Of a stretch of 64,000 bases of DNA, positions 31,990 to 44,142 are shown piece after piece. The DNA comes from Halicephalobus mephisto (Eukaryota > Nematoda > Chromadorea > Rhabditida > Panagrolaimidae). A model generated the notes under the pieces. That model was not told the DNA's origin. It did no database searches and was given only the letters and a program-made list of their open reading frames with translations. The position numbers and the translations under genes were made by a program. The stretch is from contig SWDT01000108.1 of the NCBI GenBank assembly GCA_009193035.1, forward strand, positions 1 to 64,000, given 5' to 3'. Numbering within the stretch: the first letter of the stretch is position 1; each line of letters starts with the position of its first letter.

Positions 31990-32525
31990 TAAAATCTAAA
32001 TTTTATACTTTCCGGTCCCAACTGGAAAATTCAAAAATTTGTCTCAAAATCAATTTTAAATTTTTTCCTTTTTAATGATGTCATTTTATAAATTTTCAAA
32101 ATAGTGTCATATTTCCATTTTTGGTCCCAACTGGAAAATCTCAGAAATTCATGGCAAGATTAATTTCTTAAATTTTGTTGGAAAATTTTTTTTAATTAGA
32201 TCATTTTTATTGCTTTAAAAATCATGTAAAACATAAATTTCGAAATTCCCGATTCCAACTGGAAAATCTCAAAAATTCGTGTTAAGATTAATTTCTTAAA
32301 TTTTATTGAAAAAAATTTTCTTTTTATTGTTCTTCAAAATCATGTAAAAAATAAATTTCGAAATCTGCGGTCCCAACTGGAAAATTCCAAAAATTCATCT
32401 TAAGATTAATTTCTTAAATTTTGTTGGAAAATTTTTTTTAATTACATTATTTTTATTGCTTTAAAAATCATTTAAAAAATAAATTTCGAAATTCCCGGTC
32501 CCAACTGGAAAATCTCAAACATTTT
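31990..32525 (+). repeat. Five degenerate tandem copies around GGTCCCAACTGGAAAAT
   Basis: The core GGTCCCAACTGGAAAAT occurs near 32012, 32123, 32252 (as GATTCCAACTGG), 32371 and 32500. Each is followed by a stretch resembling TCAAAAATTCGT and AAGATTAATTTCTTAAATTTT. Unit length is about 110-130 bp. Reverse-complement relatives (TTTTCCACTCGAGACC) appear at 56440-56770. Ancestral dispersed repeat with local tandem growth. Confidence 0.75.
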
Positions 32526-32727
32526 TTTCAAAACAATTTCCCAAAATAAAAAATTTTTCAAATTTTAAAATATTTATTTTATTTTTAATCATTAAATACT
32601 CTTCTTCGTAAAGACCTCGATTTTGATCGATAAAGAAGATTAATAGATCCTCCAGATTGATCATGACCTCGTTTCTCTCAAATAAGAAAATTCACGAAAA
32701 TTCTCATTTTCATTTTTTAATCACCAA

Positions 32728-33368
32728 ATGCGTATTTTATTTTTCTTAATTTTATTGCCTCTGGCAAACTCCCTAACATCCATAACCGGACATGAATTAA
32801 CTTCTCTAACTTCAGAAGATTTAAAAAAACTATGTCCCAACGAATACAAATTTTGTCCAGAAAAAGTTTCAGAAGGAAAATGTTTCGGAAATTCCAAAAA
32901 AGCTTCCGAATTAAAACGTAAATGTCCATGTTCATGTAACAATGTTCATCATCGAAGAATTCAAAATTGTTGCAGAGCTGTTGGAAAAAAAGAAATGGAA
33001 TTTTGTCTACCTCTATGTGCTTACAATACTACTTTGTCTGAGGTTTGATTTTCTTATAACTACTAATCTATAAAGTTCTACAGCTCGGAGGAGGACTCGG
33101 GATCAAGTGTGTCAGTCAATTAACAACCTGGGCCTACTGTGCAAGCGACTCCAACGACAACACCGAATGTTGCACAGCCAAAGGGGTTCCCCAGGAATGT
33201 CTCAGTTTCTGCAAGGGCAGCGTTCCCACTTGTGACCTTCAGGAAATCTTCAGCTACAAGCCCTGTCTGAAGAACATGCATATCATCGCGCAATGCCAAA
33301 AGGAAGGCCTCGGTCTCGAGCCCAAATTCGACCCAGAATGGGAGACAAGTTGCGAATGGGAAAGTTGA
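32728..33368 (+). CDS. Secreted cysteine-rich protein with ShK-like and DB domains
   Basis: Two exons: 32728-33042 and 33084-33368, joined in phase at LSE|LGGG. About 199 residues. The start ATG gives a signal peptide (MRILFFLILLPLANS). Residues 35-70 show an ShK-like spacing of six cysteines (CPNEYKFC, GKCFGN, KCPCSC). From NCCRAVG on comes a DB module: paired CC, FCLPLC, IKCVSQL, YCAS, ECCTAKGVPQECLSFC, SCEW. DB modules are found in many secreted nematode proteins and often bind ligands or receptors at the surface. It converges on NASP, whose stop is only 118 bp away. No AATAAA was noted in that gap. Which nematode gene this matches is unclear. Confidence 0.85.
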
Positions 33369-33485
33369 ATCATTCATAGTTATCCAAGTGACATAACTGA
33401 CACCAAAATAAACAAGAATTGATACGAGATCAACAAAAACATGTTTTGAGTGGATTGTGGTAATGTAACACAGTTAAACACAGGT

Positions 33486-34994
33486 TCAGGCAGTAGTCTC
33501 TGCAGCGGACTCTTCAGTAGCATTGTCACCGGCAGGAGTTGGAGACTCGACTTTGGCTTTCTTGACGGGTTCTTCGGCAGTTTCGGTAGCGGGACGCTTC
33601 TTGCGAACCATCGCGATTTCTTTGGCAGGCTCCATGTTCTCGTCATCACTCGGAGGCTTGACCTTCTCGGGAGTTTCTGTCTTTGCCATTGCAGCCTTCT
33701 GTTGTTCATGAGACTTGGCAGATTCCTTGCAATCGGCAATAAGATCAGATATTTCCTTGAGCATTCCCTGGATTTCAGAAACATCCTTCTCGTTCTCCTG
33801 GGAGTTTTCCTTCTGCAACTCAGCAACCCGGTCTTTGAGTGCAACCTCAGCCAAAGCATAATATTCGGCAGCCCGCAAGAAGTCGTTGGCCTGCTTCCAA
33901 GTTTCACCAATTTCAAACAAGTAAGAAGCAGTGACACGGTCGTGCGAAGGCAAGTACTTTTTGCGGAGTTCAACGGCTTCGGTAAGAGACTCGATGGCAT
34001 CGTTATACTTCTCTTCGAGAGACGAGATCTGACTGAGGAGATGTAGGACATCGGCACGACGGAGATCCCACTCCTGGGATGGCTCCTGTTTTGAGCACGT
34101 TGTACGAGCAACCTCGAGGATATTCCACGCGAGTTCAGCAGAAGTAGGCTCAGGTTCCTCATCTACATCTTCATCAGGCTCTTCATCTTCTGCAGCATCG
34201 TCGGCTTTCTCTTCTTCAGTTTTCGTGTCCTCGGCTTTCTCTTCCTCCGTTTTCGTGTCCTCGACTTTTGCCTCCTCCGTCTTTTCTTCCTCAGCCTTTA
34301 CACCCTCACTTTCAGTGGTCTTTTGCTCTTCAGTATCCACAGCCATTTCTTCGGACGTCTCCTGAGCTGTATCCTGTTCGCCGGGTTGGTCCGTTTCAGT
34401 AGCTTTCTGTTCAGCAAGAGCTTCTAATTCTGCAGCATTCTCTTCCAAGGCATTTTCAACAGCTTCAGCAACTTGTTGGCGTTCTTCTTCTAAAGCTAAA
34501 TCAATTAAACAGCTGGACAAGTTCAAAGTACTCACCGGGAACATCGTCGGGATTTCCAACAGCGCTCTCGTTCAACTCAGCGGGACCTAACTTTTGCTTC
34601 CTTTCTTCAAGTTTCTTCGCTAGGAACTCGTTGACACCATCAAACTGCGCCTGAGCGTTTTCAATCTCAAATGAAGCCATCTGCATCAAAGCACGTCCGT
34701 ACTCAAAATGAGGATCAAAGGTTTCACCAGCGAACTCACCGTAAACAGATACCCTAAAGGTAGGTCTTCATATATGAAACCTCTCAAGCAAGCGACTTAC
34801 GAGTACTCGGTGGCGACGGAGAAGCTTTCCGTTGCACTTTCAAAGTCCTGCAACAAGAAAGCTCTGCGTCCATCCTTCATCAACCGATCGATTTCCTTGA
34901 TTTTCTCCTCTCTGGTTAGTTGTGGACCTTCATTGACGGACTCGGGCGAGCTCGGGGAAGTTTCATCAACAACATTATCGTTAGGGGCGACCAT
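33486..34994 (-). CDS. nasp: NASP-family histone H1/H3 chaperone
   Basis: Three exons: 34994-34801, 34753-34536 and 34495-33486. About 470 residues. The N-terminal tetratricopeptide repeat (KDGRRAFLLQDFESATESF) is followed by a large acidic insert made of TEEEKAEDTK-type repeats. Two more TPR-like helical pairs follow (VLHLLSQISSLEEKYNDAIE; ELRKKYLPSHDRVTASYLFE), the SHNi-TPR signature with LxR/KKYLPxxDRxxAE. The C-terminus has two basic stretches (RKKRPATE, EPVKKAKVE), likely a nuclear import signal. NASP proteins bind H3-H4 in the nucleus and buffer the free histone supply. C. elegans has two copies, nasp-1 and nasp-2; which is matched is undecided. The 5' side carries two E2F-like sites. 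Confidence 0.9.
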
Positions 34995-35086
34995 TGTAAG
35001 TGGGGGTTACTGAAACGAATAAAATTAAACAACGAAATTAAAAAACAGAAAAGCGCGAATTCCCGAAGAGCAACAAGTACGGAGAC

Positions 35087-35350
35087 TTCAAAACAACTGA
35101 GAGAAAACGCGCCAAAAGAGAACAGACAACCTTGATAGCATCAGGCTTTCGTTTTGAGACACAAGAAATAACCATGGGGAAAATCGAGGATTATGGAATA
35201 ACTGGCAATTTTTTTAAACTTTTATTTCAAAACAACTAGTAAAAACGCGCCAAAAATTGGACAGCTCTGACACTCGCTACGCTTTCGTCCTGAGACACAA
35301 GAAATATTCTAGAAAAAGATAAGGAATATGGAATAACTGGCAGTTTTCCC
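35087..35350. promoter_or_regulatory. Duplicated E2F-like promoter module between NASP and TMEM42
   Basis: Two direct copies of a block of about 125-135 bp (35087-35220 and 35226-35350) share TTCAAAACAACT, ACGCGCCAAAA, GAGACACAAGAAAT and TATGGAATAACTGGCA. GCGCCAAAA at 35109-35117 and 35247-35255 is TTTTGGCGC on the minus strand, the E2F/DP core. The region lies between divergent starts at 34994 and 35401. NASP is an S-phase gene, so E2F control is plausible. Confidence 0.6.
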
Positions 35351-35400
35351 GAGGCTGTTGGTTTTTCTGCAGATTCAGAATCTTTCTTGTTTTACTGTAA

Positions 35401-35977
35401 ATGTTGATATATTCCATCGGAGCGGGTTTCTGTGCCGCTAGTGGTCCGATATTTATGAAACTTGCTTTCCCAGATGGAGCAAATACCGAAACAAATTTCG
35501 TAAGTTTATAGCATCTATGATGATTTCGTAATTATATATTTCAGCTGTTCTATTTTTACATTTCTTGTTTTACTCTTTCCAATATTCTAATGTGGTGGCT
35601 TCATTCCAAGGCTATGCAAACAAGTGACAGTACTATAAAAGTAAGTTTTTTTAAATTAAATCCCATATATCAACTTTTTAATGAAATTATATATATCAAC
35701 TTTTAATAAAACTCCATATGTCAATTTTTAAATTAAACCCCATATATCAACTTTTCAATGAAACCCCATATATCAACTTTTAATAAAACTACATATATCA
35801 ACTTTTTAGGCCGTCGTTCTAAATACTGGATCCAATTTCATTTTCACTAGCCTATTCGGATGGATAATCTTCAAGGAGGAAAAAAACTTCATCTGGGCCC
35901 TCGGAATCACCTTCATCCTCCTCGGCATCACCATCATTTCCAAAACCAACAATCAACCACGGGTAAAAACCGAATAA
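35401..35977 (+). CDS. TMEM42-like small multi-span membrane protein
   Basis: Three exons: 35401-35499, 35545-35640 and 35810-35977, about 120 residues. Four hydrophobic segments: [54 protein letters not shown] and [16 protein letters not shown]. The ASNFxxSxLFGxxxFxE pattern (here [18 protein letters not shown]) is characteristic of TMEM42, a relative of the EamA/small multidrug transporter fold. Human TMEM42 has no established function. The gene runs divergently from NASP and convergently toward ceramide glucosyltransferase, 116 bp from that gene's stop. The second intron is a string of CATATATCAACTTTT repeats. Start chosen as the first ATG giving a full TM1; no alternative in frame nearby. 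Confidence 0.8.
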
Positions 35978-36093
35978 TTCTAGCTTTAAAACCTTTATTT
36001 CCAACCTTGGACAATATATCAAAATCTGAGAGTCATTTCGGATATGTCAAAAAACGGAGTGTGGGCTAATAACCCGAATAAAGTATCTAGGAA

Positions 36094-38034
36094 TCACTTT
36101 TTATAAGCTGGCATCACCGGTTTAATTCTTCCTCCCCAGGCCAGTCTGTAACTACCTGATCGCCAGCGAATTTCCGGATTCAAAAGAGCTATCACAAACG
36201 TCGGAAAAGCCATGACCTCTCTAGCAGTCCAACACACCGCATACTGCAGTAATGAAAACGGCAAAGGTCCATTCTAAACCTCCCCATTATTCCAATTTTA
36301 CAAAAAACCAACTTACTTGCATGATAGAAATCAAAATATAATCACATGTAGCCCAATACAAAATATGGAACACCACAAAAACAGGAACACAGTACATGTT
36401 AAACAACTGGTACACAGAAAGACTTCCAAGAACACAAGCCAAGATACATTCTTGAATAGGTTCTAGGATAATCGTATGAGGAAGCATAGCAATCCTCAGC
36501 TTAATCCATCTACAAAACCTCTCTTGGAACTTTTTCAATTCTGCATTTGCCGCATTCTGAAGAGCAGGATAATGCGAAACAACCGATACATATCCCCTAA
36601 AACCATCGAACTATTTTCTAGAAAAATTACAACTTTAAAAATGATTTTTTTCAATTATTTCAATTTTTCTAAATTCTAAAATAAAAAATCACTATTTTTT
36701 AAACATTTTTAATTAAAATAACTTTTTTATACAAAAATAATCACTTACATTTTCGCAAAAGCACTTCCAAAAAAATAATCTTCTGCCAAATATTCCCCAA
36801 AATTAGACATTCCACCACATTCATCTAATAAATCTTTTCTCATTAACGATGACATTCCAGTAGCACATACAAAATTCATTGCATTACCTGCTAAATATAT
36901 TCTTGCATGAGCACCACCAAAATATATCTGTTCTATATTAGATGCAAATTCATGTCTATCAAGACAATACGGCGTTTGAGTAACCATTGCAACATTTTCT
37001 TTTTCATCAAAACAATATACCATATCCATTAGTGAATCTTCTCTCATGTATATTCCCGAATCAGATATCAATATTAATCCATATTTCGAGGCTTTATATC
37101 CCGGCATCATATTGTTAATTTTCGGATTTAATCCAACAGTCAAACCTCCAAAGAAAATTTTCGTCTCAATATGAGAATATCGCTTACAAAGTTCTTGAAC
37201 AACTTTATAAGCAGGATCTGATTGGTCATTTAGGCAAAAAAGTAACTCATATTTTGGATATCGTAGCTTAAAGAATGATTCCAAATTAAAGAATAGATTA
37301 TCATCAGTCCCAATTATTGGCTTAATAATCGACACTCCCGGAGGATCTCGTACTTGACGAATCGGCTTATGAAGACGATGTTTCCTAAAAATCCATTTTT
37401 TAAACAAAAAACTAAATTTTAAGAAAAAATTACATTTTTAAAAACTTTAAAAAATTGCACATAAAAATTATTTTAAACTTAAATTTTCCGAAAATCCTCA
37501 AAAATCAAACTTTAAAATAAATCTCCAAAAAACTACAAACTACTTAAAAATTAAACTTTTTTAAATAAATTTCTAAAAACTTTAAAATTAAATTCCTAAA
37601 AAATTAAAAACTTACGCATATGTAATTGCAATCAAATGTAGCAAATATAAGCCACATATAAAACACAAAATTCCAAAAGCCAATAAACAAATGAGATCAA
37701 ATGACGCAAAAAAGTTGGCAATACTTGTAGGAAATGATACAATAGCCACCAACCAATTACTTGCTGCTGAATCTATTCTTTCCATATTAAAACCATTTAA
37801 ATTTTCTGATGAATCCAAAATACCACTATTTTCTTGTTGTATATATGATCCAGGAATTGCATTTGGACCAATATTTCCTAAAAATAATCCATATATAAAA
37901 AATAAAAATTCAATTATGCAAATTATTTTCAAACCTGTTAGTGATTTTTGTTCATGAACATCACCGATAGATCGTCTTTTTTTAGTGCTGTCATTTGCTG
38001 AAGTAGAAGGCTCTGAATTATGTTGTTCTCCCAT
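36094..38034 (-). CDS. Ceramide glucosyltransferase (GT21)
   Basis: Four exons: 38034-37616, 37384-36749, 36596-36317, 36273-36094; about 500 residues. It transfers glucose from UDP-glucose to ceramide on the cytosolic Golgi face. The N-terminal part has an extended hydrophilic start and two membrane spans ([34 protein letters not shown]). The catalytic region shows [18 protein letters not shown], the first metal-site motif [15 protein letters not shown] with the second Asp, [10 protein letters not shown] with the third, and RFCRWIKLR, the (Q/R)xxRW motif. C-terminal spans end in [11 protein letters not shown]. All catalytic motifs are present, so it should be active. C. elegans has three paralogues (cgt-1 to cgt-3). 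The additional luminal loop of about 75 residues between the first two spans is nematode-like. Confidence 0.9.
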
Positions 38035-40553
38035 CTTCAGGACCCGTCTAAAACAAAAATTTTAATTTTCCAAAATCATCTTGAAAAAATTTTCGGAAAA
38101 TTTCGTAATTTAAAAATTAAAAAAATTATTATTTTTTAACAAATTTCTTTCATTTTACGCGGGAATTAAAAAATTCAAAAAATACCAATTTTTAATTAAA
38201 TATAAAAATTTTTAAATTTCCATAAATTTAAATAAAAAATTAAATAAATTTTAACTACCAAATTTACCACTTTTTTTAAAAGTAAAATTTTCTTCTTTTG
38301 CGCGGGAATTTCAAAAAACTCACTTTTCTCAATTATGATGTTTAAAAAATCCAAAGTTAAAACAAAAATTTTTTCAATCTATACAACGAAACAAACGTAC
38401 TCATGACAACATGAAAAACTAAATTACCGCGGCATTTTTTAGACAACATTATTAACAATTAAACAGGGTTTTTAAACACCTTCAAATAGTTCAAAACTGA
38501 ATTTTTAAACAAAAACAAAAAAAATAATTTAAAAAATTTAAAACATCTTTAGAAAATAATTTTAAAAAATTTAAAACATCTTTAGAAAATAATTTTAAAA
38601 AATATCAAATATCTTTAAAAAATTACTTTAAAAATTTAAAACATCTTTAAAAAATTATTTTAAAAATTTAAAATATCTTAAAATTTTTTAATTACTTTTA
38701 AACAAATATTATTTTTTTAAGTATATTTTAAAGAAATAAAACACGTCTTTTCAAAATAATTCCAGCAGTTAGAAAACCGCAATTTTCTTGACGAAAGCTT
38801 CATCGACAAAGATGTTGCTATGGCAATAACTTGGTCTAACCTATTTCTATGTATTTAGTATATCTACGTGAGAGGATAACTACGAAAATAAAAATTTCAA
38901 AATCCCATAGGAAGTAAAAAACAAATATCATCGCTTACGAAATAATACAAAAAAAATAAAAAAAATTATTCAAAATTTTTAAATATTTTAAAAAACTAAA
39001 ATTATTCAAAAATTTCTCAACTTTTTTAAAATAAGAAAATTATTCAAAAATTAGTCAAAAGTTTCTCAACTTTTTAAAAACTAAAATTATACAAAATTCC
39101 CAACTTTTTTAAAAAAAATTAGTCAGAAATTATTTAACTTTTTTGAAGAAAACTATTTAACTATTTTAATTTTTTTTAAAAACAAAAAATTGGTCAAAAA
39201 TTATCCAACTATTTTAATTTTTTTGAAAACAAAAAAATTAGTCGGAAATTTCCAGCTTTTTTAAAAACAAAAAATTCTCACATCCAAGTATCAAAGATTA
39301 CTGAATTTGCGCCCGAACTACTGAATTTAAAACTTTCCAAAAATCCGAAAAATCCTAGTTTTTGACTCTATCCACCTGAATTCACGCATAATCGATTGTT
39401 CTCTATGAAAAAATTCTATAAACTATAAAAATCCATTCATTCAATTGTACAATTCTCCCAAATGCAACATTTTCAAAAAAAACAAAACTTCCGTACTTAC
39501 ACGTAAAAAATCGATTTCATCAAATTTCGTTTTTTTCAAAACTTAAATTTAAACAAAAATGGAACACTTCAAAGTTGGTCAATAATTGCTTACTTTTAAA
39601 TAACGACAAAAAAGATCAACAAACTAATCAAGTACCTTTTTCCTTCGGGGAAATTTAAGCTAGAACCAGTTGTGGGAGTTACTGCGTGGTTATTGGAACA
39701 ACCACCTTTCCCTCTGGTTCTAATCGAAGCACGTCTACTTGCGCTCTCTTCAAATAGTTTTAAGGATATAGATATTCCACAACATCAACCATCCCATTCG
39801 CTCATTAAATATGCTAAATCACAAAAATTCATAAATTTCTTTAAAAATAAAACTTTCAAAATATTTTTTATAAAAATTAAAAAAAATTAACATCCAAAAA
39901 ACCATGATGAAAAAAAATAAAAAGACAAAATTACTTCATTTCGTCAAAAATTGTGATATTTAAAAACATTCAGATGGTTATTCTCGTCATCAACAATACA
40001 GATCAGACATTACACGTAAACTCTGATGACTCACTTCCGAAAACAAACTTTTCATCGAGGACACACAATCTCACATCGGGGGAAAATTTCACAAAAGCTC
40101 AAATTCAAAGTTTTAAACAAACTTTCAAAAAAAAATTTTAAAAAAATCCTTTTTTAACCAATTTTCAGAACTAATATACCATAAAAGTTCCAAACAAGCT
40201 TACAAGACATACTTGGCCCAATTTCATTAACTGATAACACTCCATATTATATATTTACACGCGAGGGATGTTCTTCGTTCTGAATCAACAAAAAATTCAG
40301 AGATTACTGATCACCCCATAATAACATTAGCGAAACCGAAATTATCGCAAAACATTTAAAATTCAAAGTATTTTAGAGTTTTCTCAACTCTTAAAAAATC
40401 CACAAAAGTAAAAAAATATATTTAATAAATACTCAAAAATACAAATAATCACAGATCTGGCAATATTATGATTTTAAACGGGTTTTTTATTATCCCGTAG
40501 CATTTACAAATAGGTTAAATAATTACTAAACCCGATAAATAATAATTCCCCAT
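38035..40553. other. Long AT-rich intergenic region between CGT and VPS35
   Basis: Upstream of CGT on the minus strand. GCGCGGGAATT blocks occur near 38160 and 38305. 38480-38760 is a run of degenerate AAAATAATTTTAAAAAATTTAAAACATCTTT units of about 35 bp, and 38960-39260 a second run built on AAAAATTATTCAAAAATTTCTC-type motifs. Open frames at 39672-39890 and 39953-40141 are unlikely to be genes. Both strands lack splice-framed coding. Confidence 0.4.
38500..38760 (+). repeat. Degenerate tandem AT repeat upstream of CGT
   Basis: About seven units of 30-38 bp around AAAACATCTTTAGAAAATAA. The AAAACATCTTT core occurs near 38541, 38575 and 38639, with variants (AAATATCTTTAAAA) between. Low-complexity expansion with no coding meaning. 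Confidence 0.6.
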
Positions 40554-43361
40554 TTACACAATTAAAATTCCTTCAAATCTCTCGTGAAAATCATCACTTC
40601 CAGCAGTTTGCTTTTCCTTAATATACGATACAGTTTTCTGAAACAAAATGATAATAAAATAAATCGATTACTTTGACAAAAAAACTCACGTTAAACGCAT
40701 CAATAATCGGTTCTGCTTCTGGTGTCTTTTCCAATTGATAGACAGAGTCACGAATTTTGTCAATCAATTTGTTCAATTCTTCCAGTTTAATCTAAAATCA
40801 AAAAATTCCTTATAAAAACCAAACTTAACACAAACCTCAGTACATCCTCTTTCATAAAAAAACAAAAACTCATTTAATATTTGAGTAAATAACTGAATTT
40901 GCACCAAGTCATCCATACACTGAGAAGACACTCTTAAAGCTTTCCTTAAACATTCTGCAACCCTTTGCGAATCTTTTCTCGGATTTTCTTCTCCAAAATA
41001 TTGACTAAACCAAAACATATGTGCCACTTTAGAAATAGCCCTAGCTTGATCTTGTTTCTTCAATAATTTCGCGGCCAAAACAGCACATTTCGACGTTAAT
41101 GGATCCATATTCTCTTCTGTCAATCTTCTCAATTGTTGCAAAGTTCCTATCAACAAATGCACAACTCTCACTTGCTCCTTACTTTCATCTATGTCTTCTT
41201 CATAGATAGATATAGCTTTAGAAATAAATTCATATGTTACTGTAGCCGAATTTTCATAATTTATAGAATCACTAGAAATAGCTCCTTGAATGTAAAGCTT
41301 AAGGGCTACAGAAGAACATTCCGCTTCTGATTTCAATGCATTGATTGTTTTCATTACAAATTGGAATAAACGATGAATTTTTCCATCAAAATCTTCAACA
41401 TTATCTTTGTTGAAATTAAATCTTTGAAGCAATTTATAAGTAGCGTAGATAAGTGACGGAAGAGTGAAACGTAAACGATATTTCCCACCTTTTCCAAAGT
41501 GTTTTCTTGCATTTTTCAAAAGCTAAAAAATCAATTATTATAAAATAACAAAAATCACAACATACCCCGTAGGTAACTTCCACATCATCATTCTCAATCA
41601 TTGACACAAGTTTTGCAACCAATTCTTGATCTTCTTTAAATTCTTCTGATTTATCCATTTCTTCTGGAAGATCATCCGAATCAAAAATCAAAGTCTCAAT
41701 TATTTCAAATACTCCATTTATATCTGACTCTTCTGTAAGTTTTGTTCCATTTTCTAAGATGTTATTGATGACAAAAGCAGCAATCAGACATCTACCACGA
41801 TAATTTAGAACTTTGATTAATGCTGGCAATTCAGAAATGGACAAAACTTTAATAATATTATTGTGTTGCTCAATCGGCATTTTGATCATCTTCGTCAATT
41901 CCCGTCCAACATTAGAATTCGGAGCAATTCCAGAAATATTCAACGTCTGCAGAACCTTGGCTGTAGTTCCAAATACAGTATTAGCATAGGAATTATTATC
42001 TGGATAGCATTTTGTAGCCAAATTAACCAAGGCCGTTTGGATAGCAATGATGTCTTCCGGAGGCATTCCTTCTCTGGATCCAATGACTTCCTCTGCATGT
42101 TTTGAGAAAATATCAAAAAGCGGAATATCATCTGGAATTCCGGGAGATCCTTCTGCCGTTGCGTAAATGGCTAATCTGTCAATCAGAGCTCCGAGGATAT
42201 TCTTAATTTTGACTTCGGGGCTTAATTCAGCACAAGCATCGAGGAATTCGTTCAACGTAGCCAGATGGAAGTTGTCGGGGAAGACCTGGATGACGCATTC
42301 CATCAGGTATTCTTGGGATATCGGTTCTCTACAAGATACGGCTTGTTCCAGAACTCTAGGGAGAACAGTACTTCGGTACATCTCCAACGTCAAATTCTCC
42401 AACTGAGAAAGTCGAACAAGGTTGGTCCCAACGAGGATTCTCAGCTCACGTCGTTCCCTTTCCCGTTTTTCCTTTTCACGACTGGGTCCCTGATGTTGCA
42501 TCCTGACCCAGAGCTTGTTCATCTCGCAGAAATTCTCCATTATAAGTTCAATCGCATCAGAAACGTTCCCGGCAGGATTGGAATCGTCAGTCACCGCGGT
42601 GTCGGGCAGAAGTTCCTTCGTCATGGTTATCAGAAAGTTCCTCAAGAACAACCCCCGAATCGGATGCTGGACTCCTCTGCACATTTCCACCAAATCTTTC
42701 AGAATTTCCTTTTTCGGAGATCCGTCGATCTTGAAATAAACAACTCCAACACTGATCAGGAGATATCTGGAAAATTTTCTATAAAAAATCCAAGAAAAAG
42801 AGCTCACAGTCGAGGAATAATGTTTCCGGCGTACTGCACTACTTCATAGAATTCGTTAAACCTAGCTAAAGGATTCTCACAGTTAGAATTATCATGGCTC
42901 AAGGTTGTAGAAAGATGAGAAAGTTCGTTAACAATGTCCACATCTGAAAAGCCATATATCAAAAAAATATGCCTAAATATAGGGGATTTTGAAATTCATA
43001 TATCAAAGAAACTTTAAAAAATAAAATTAATATATCAAGAAGATTTTAAAAAGTAAAATTAACATATCAAGAAGATTTTAAAAAGTCAAATTAACATATT
43101 AAAAGTATTCAAAAAAGTGAAATTTAAATACCGAAGAAGTTTAGGAATAAAAAACTTACATAAACGGTAATAAAACTTCGGAGACAAAGTTGAAGTCCGC
43201 AATTCAGAAAGCAGAATGGCAGAATGCTTGAAAGCTTCCACATATTGAGTTCTATCAAGACATCTCTTCATCTCAAAGGATTCCCTATGAACTGCTTTCA
43301 AAGCTTCGTCCAAAAATTTTTCCTGTTCTGTATCGATGATGGAATTTTCGGTTAGAGCCAT
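40554..43361 (-). CDS. vps-35: Retromer core subunit VPS35
   Basis: Six exons, first 43361-43157, last 40639-40554; about 800 residues, close to the family length. VPS35 is the alpha-solenoid backbone of retromer, which sorts cargo from endosomes back to the Golgi or plasma membrane. N-terminal motifs [20 protein letters not shown] and [11 protein letters not shown] bind VPS26; [20 protein letters not shown] and [20 protein letters not shown], including the conserved PRLYLL, follow. The C-terminal half ([20 protein letters not shown], then [20 protein letters not shown]) is where VPS29 docks. Catalytic function is not expected. A second copy of the CATATATCAA-type repeat fills the first intron. 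All exons keep frame. The ATG at 43361 starts [20 protein letters not shown]. Confidence 0.92.
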
Positions 43362-43913
43362 TGTAAACAGTTGAGTTATCAACAGAAATCTGGAGTTAAT
43401 AAATACGAAATCCAACGAAATAAGAAAGAAATAAACAAACAACAGTCAGCCGAATTTCGAGGAAAATCAAATTCGGGATCATTGAGCACTTTCGCGTCGG
43501 GACGTTTGAACGCTCTTTGGAATGACTGGTCCGAACTGCAATGTGGGAACTACTCGCCGCCTTTGATGTTTCATTTTATTTTTATTTCGAAAATATAGAA
43601 ATAATTTTACCCAAAAATAAAAAACAACTAGGACACATCCTTGCTTGAAGGTGATTTAGTGTCCTGGGGCGATAATAATTCGAAGATGAGCAAATAGTGG
43701 AAAAATTTACGAAATCACTGAAAATTGGAAAATTTAAAGAAATAAATTCACAAATTTCAATGATTTTCGTTAATTTAATCCTTTAAGACACATGTAAAAT
43801 CCAATTTTGAGTCAAATGGTACTATATTGATCAGATGCATAGGATTCCGAAGTCGTCAAAACAGAGAACTAAGAAAAAGTGCTTTTTTCGAAGTCACCTT
43901 GTGAAATGAGTTA
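43362..43913. other. VPS35 5' flank
   Basis: No gene. The 75-codon frame at 43371-43598 (+) overlaps the VPS35 promoter region on the other strand and has no domain. No tandem repeat seen. Confidence 0.3.
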
Positions 43914-44093
43914 TACAGTAGAACTTGGATATAAGATACCTCCGATATAATATATCTCTTGTTATAGCATACGGTCTGAATGAGTGAGTTTGATTAATCT
44001 GTCTTCAAATTTATCCCGATATAATATATTTTTTGTTATATGATACGCTTTAACTGATCTCAGAAAGGTATTTTACATTCAAATTCTACTGTA
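43914..44093 (+). mobile_element. pogo/Tigger-like MITE, copy 1
   Basis: Bounded by TACAGTAGAACTTGGATATA and the inverted TTCAAATTCTACTGTA end. The CAGTxGAACcT...-type end flanked by TA is characteristic of pogo/Tigger elements of the Tc1/mariner superfamily. About 180 bp and no coding. Confidence 0.65.
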
Positions 44094-44142
44094 ATACTAT
44101 CATAAAAATTGGAAATGGAACAAGTTTATTTTGAAATTGTAA

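Noticed and set aside
33450..34046. 198-codon plus-strand frame opposite NASP
   Set aside because: Antisense shadow of the NASP coding exon, whose codon bias leaves the opposite strand open.
38155..38315. GCGCGGGAATT blocks upstream of ceramide glucosyltransferase as E2F sites
   Set aside because: The same block occurs in the TMEM144 intron region (near 47670), so it is more likely part of a dispersed repeat than a promoter element.
39672..40141. Two plus-strand frames of 72 and 62 codons upstream of VPS35's 3' end
   Set aside because: They are low-complexity at their ends (Lys/Asn/Phe runs) and AT-driven; no family features.
42265..42849. 194-codon plus-strand frame opposite VPS35
   Set aside because: Antisense shadow of a conserved VPS35 exon.
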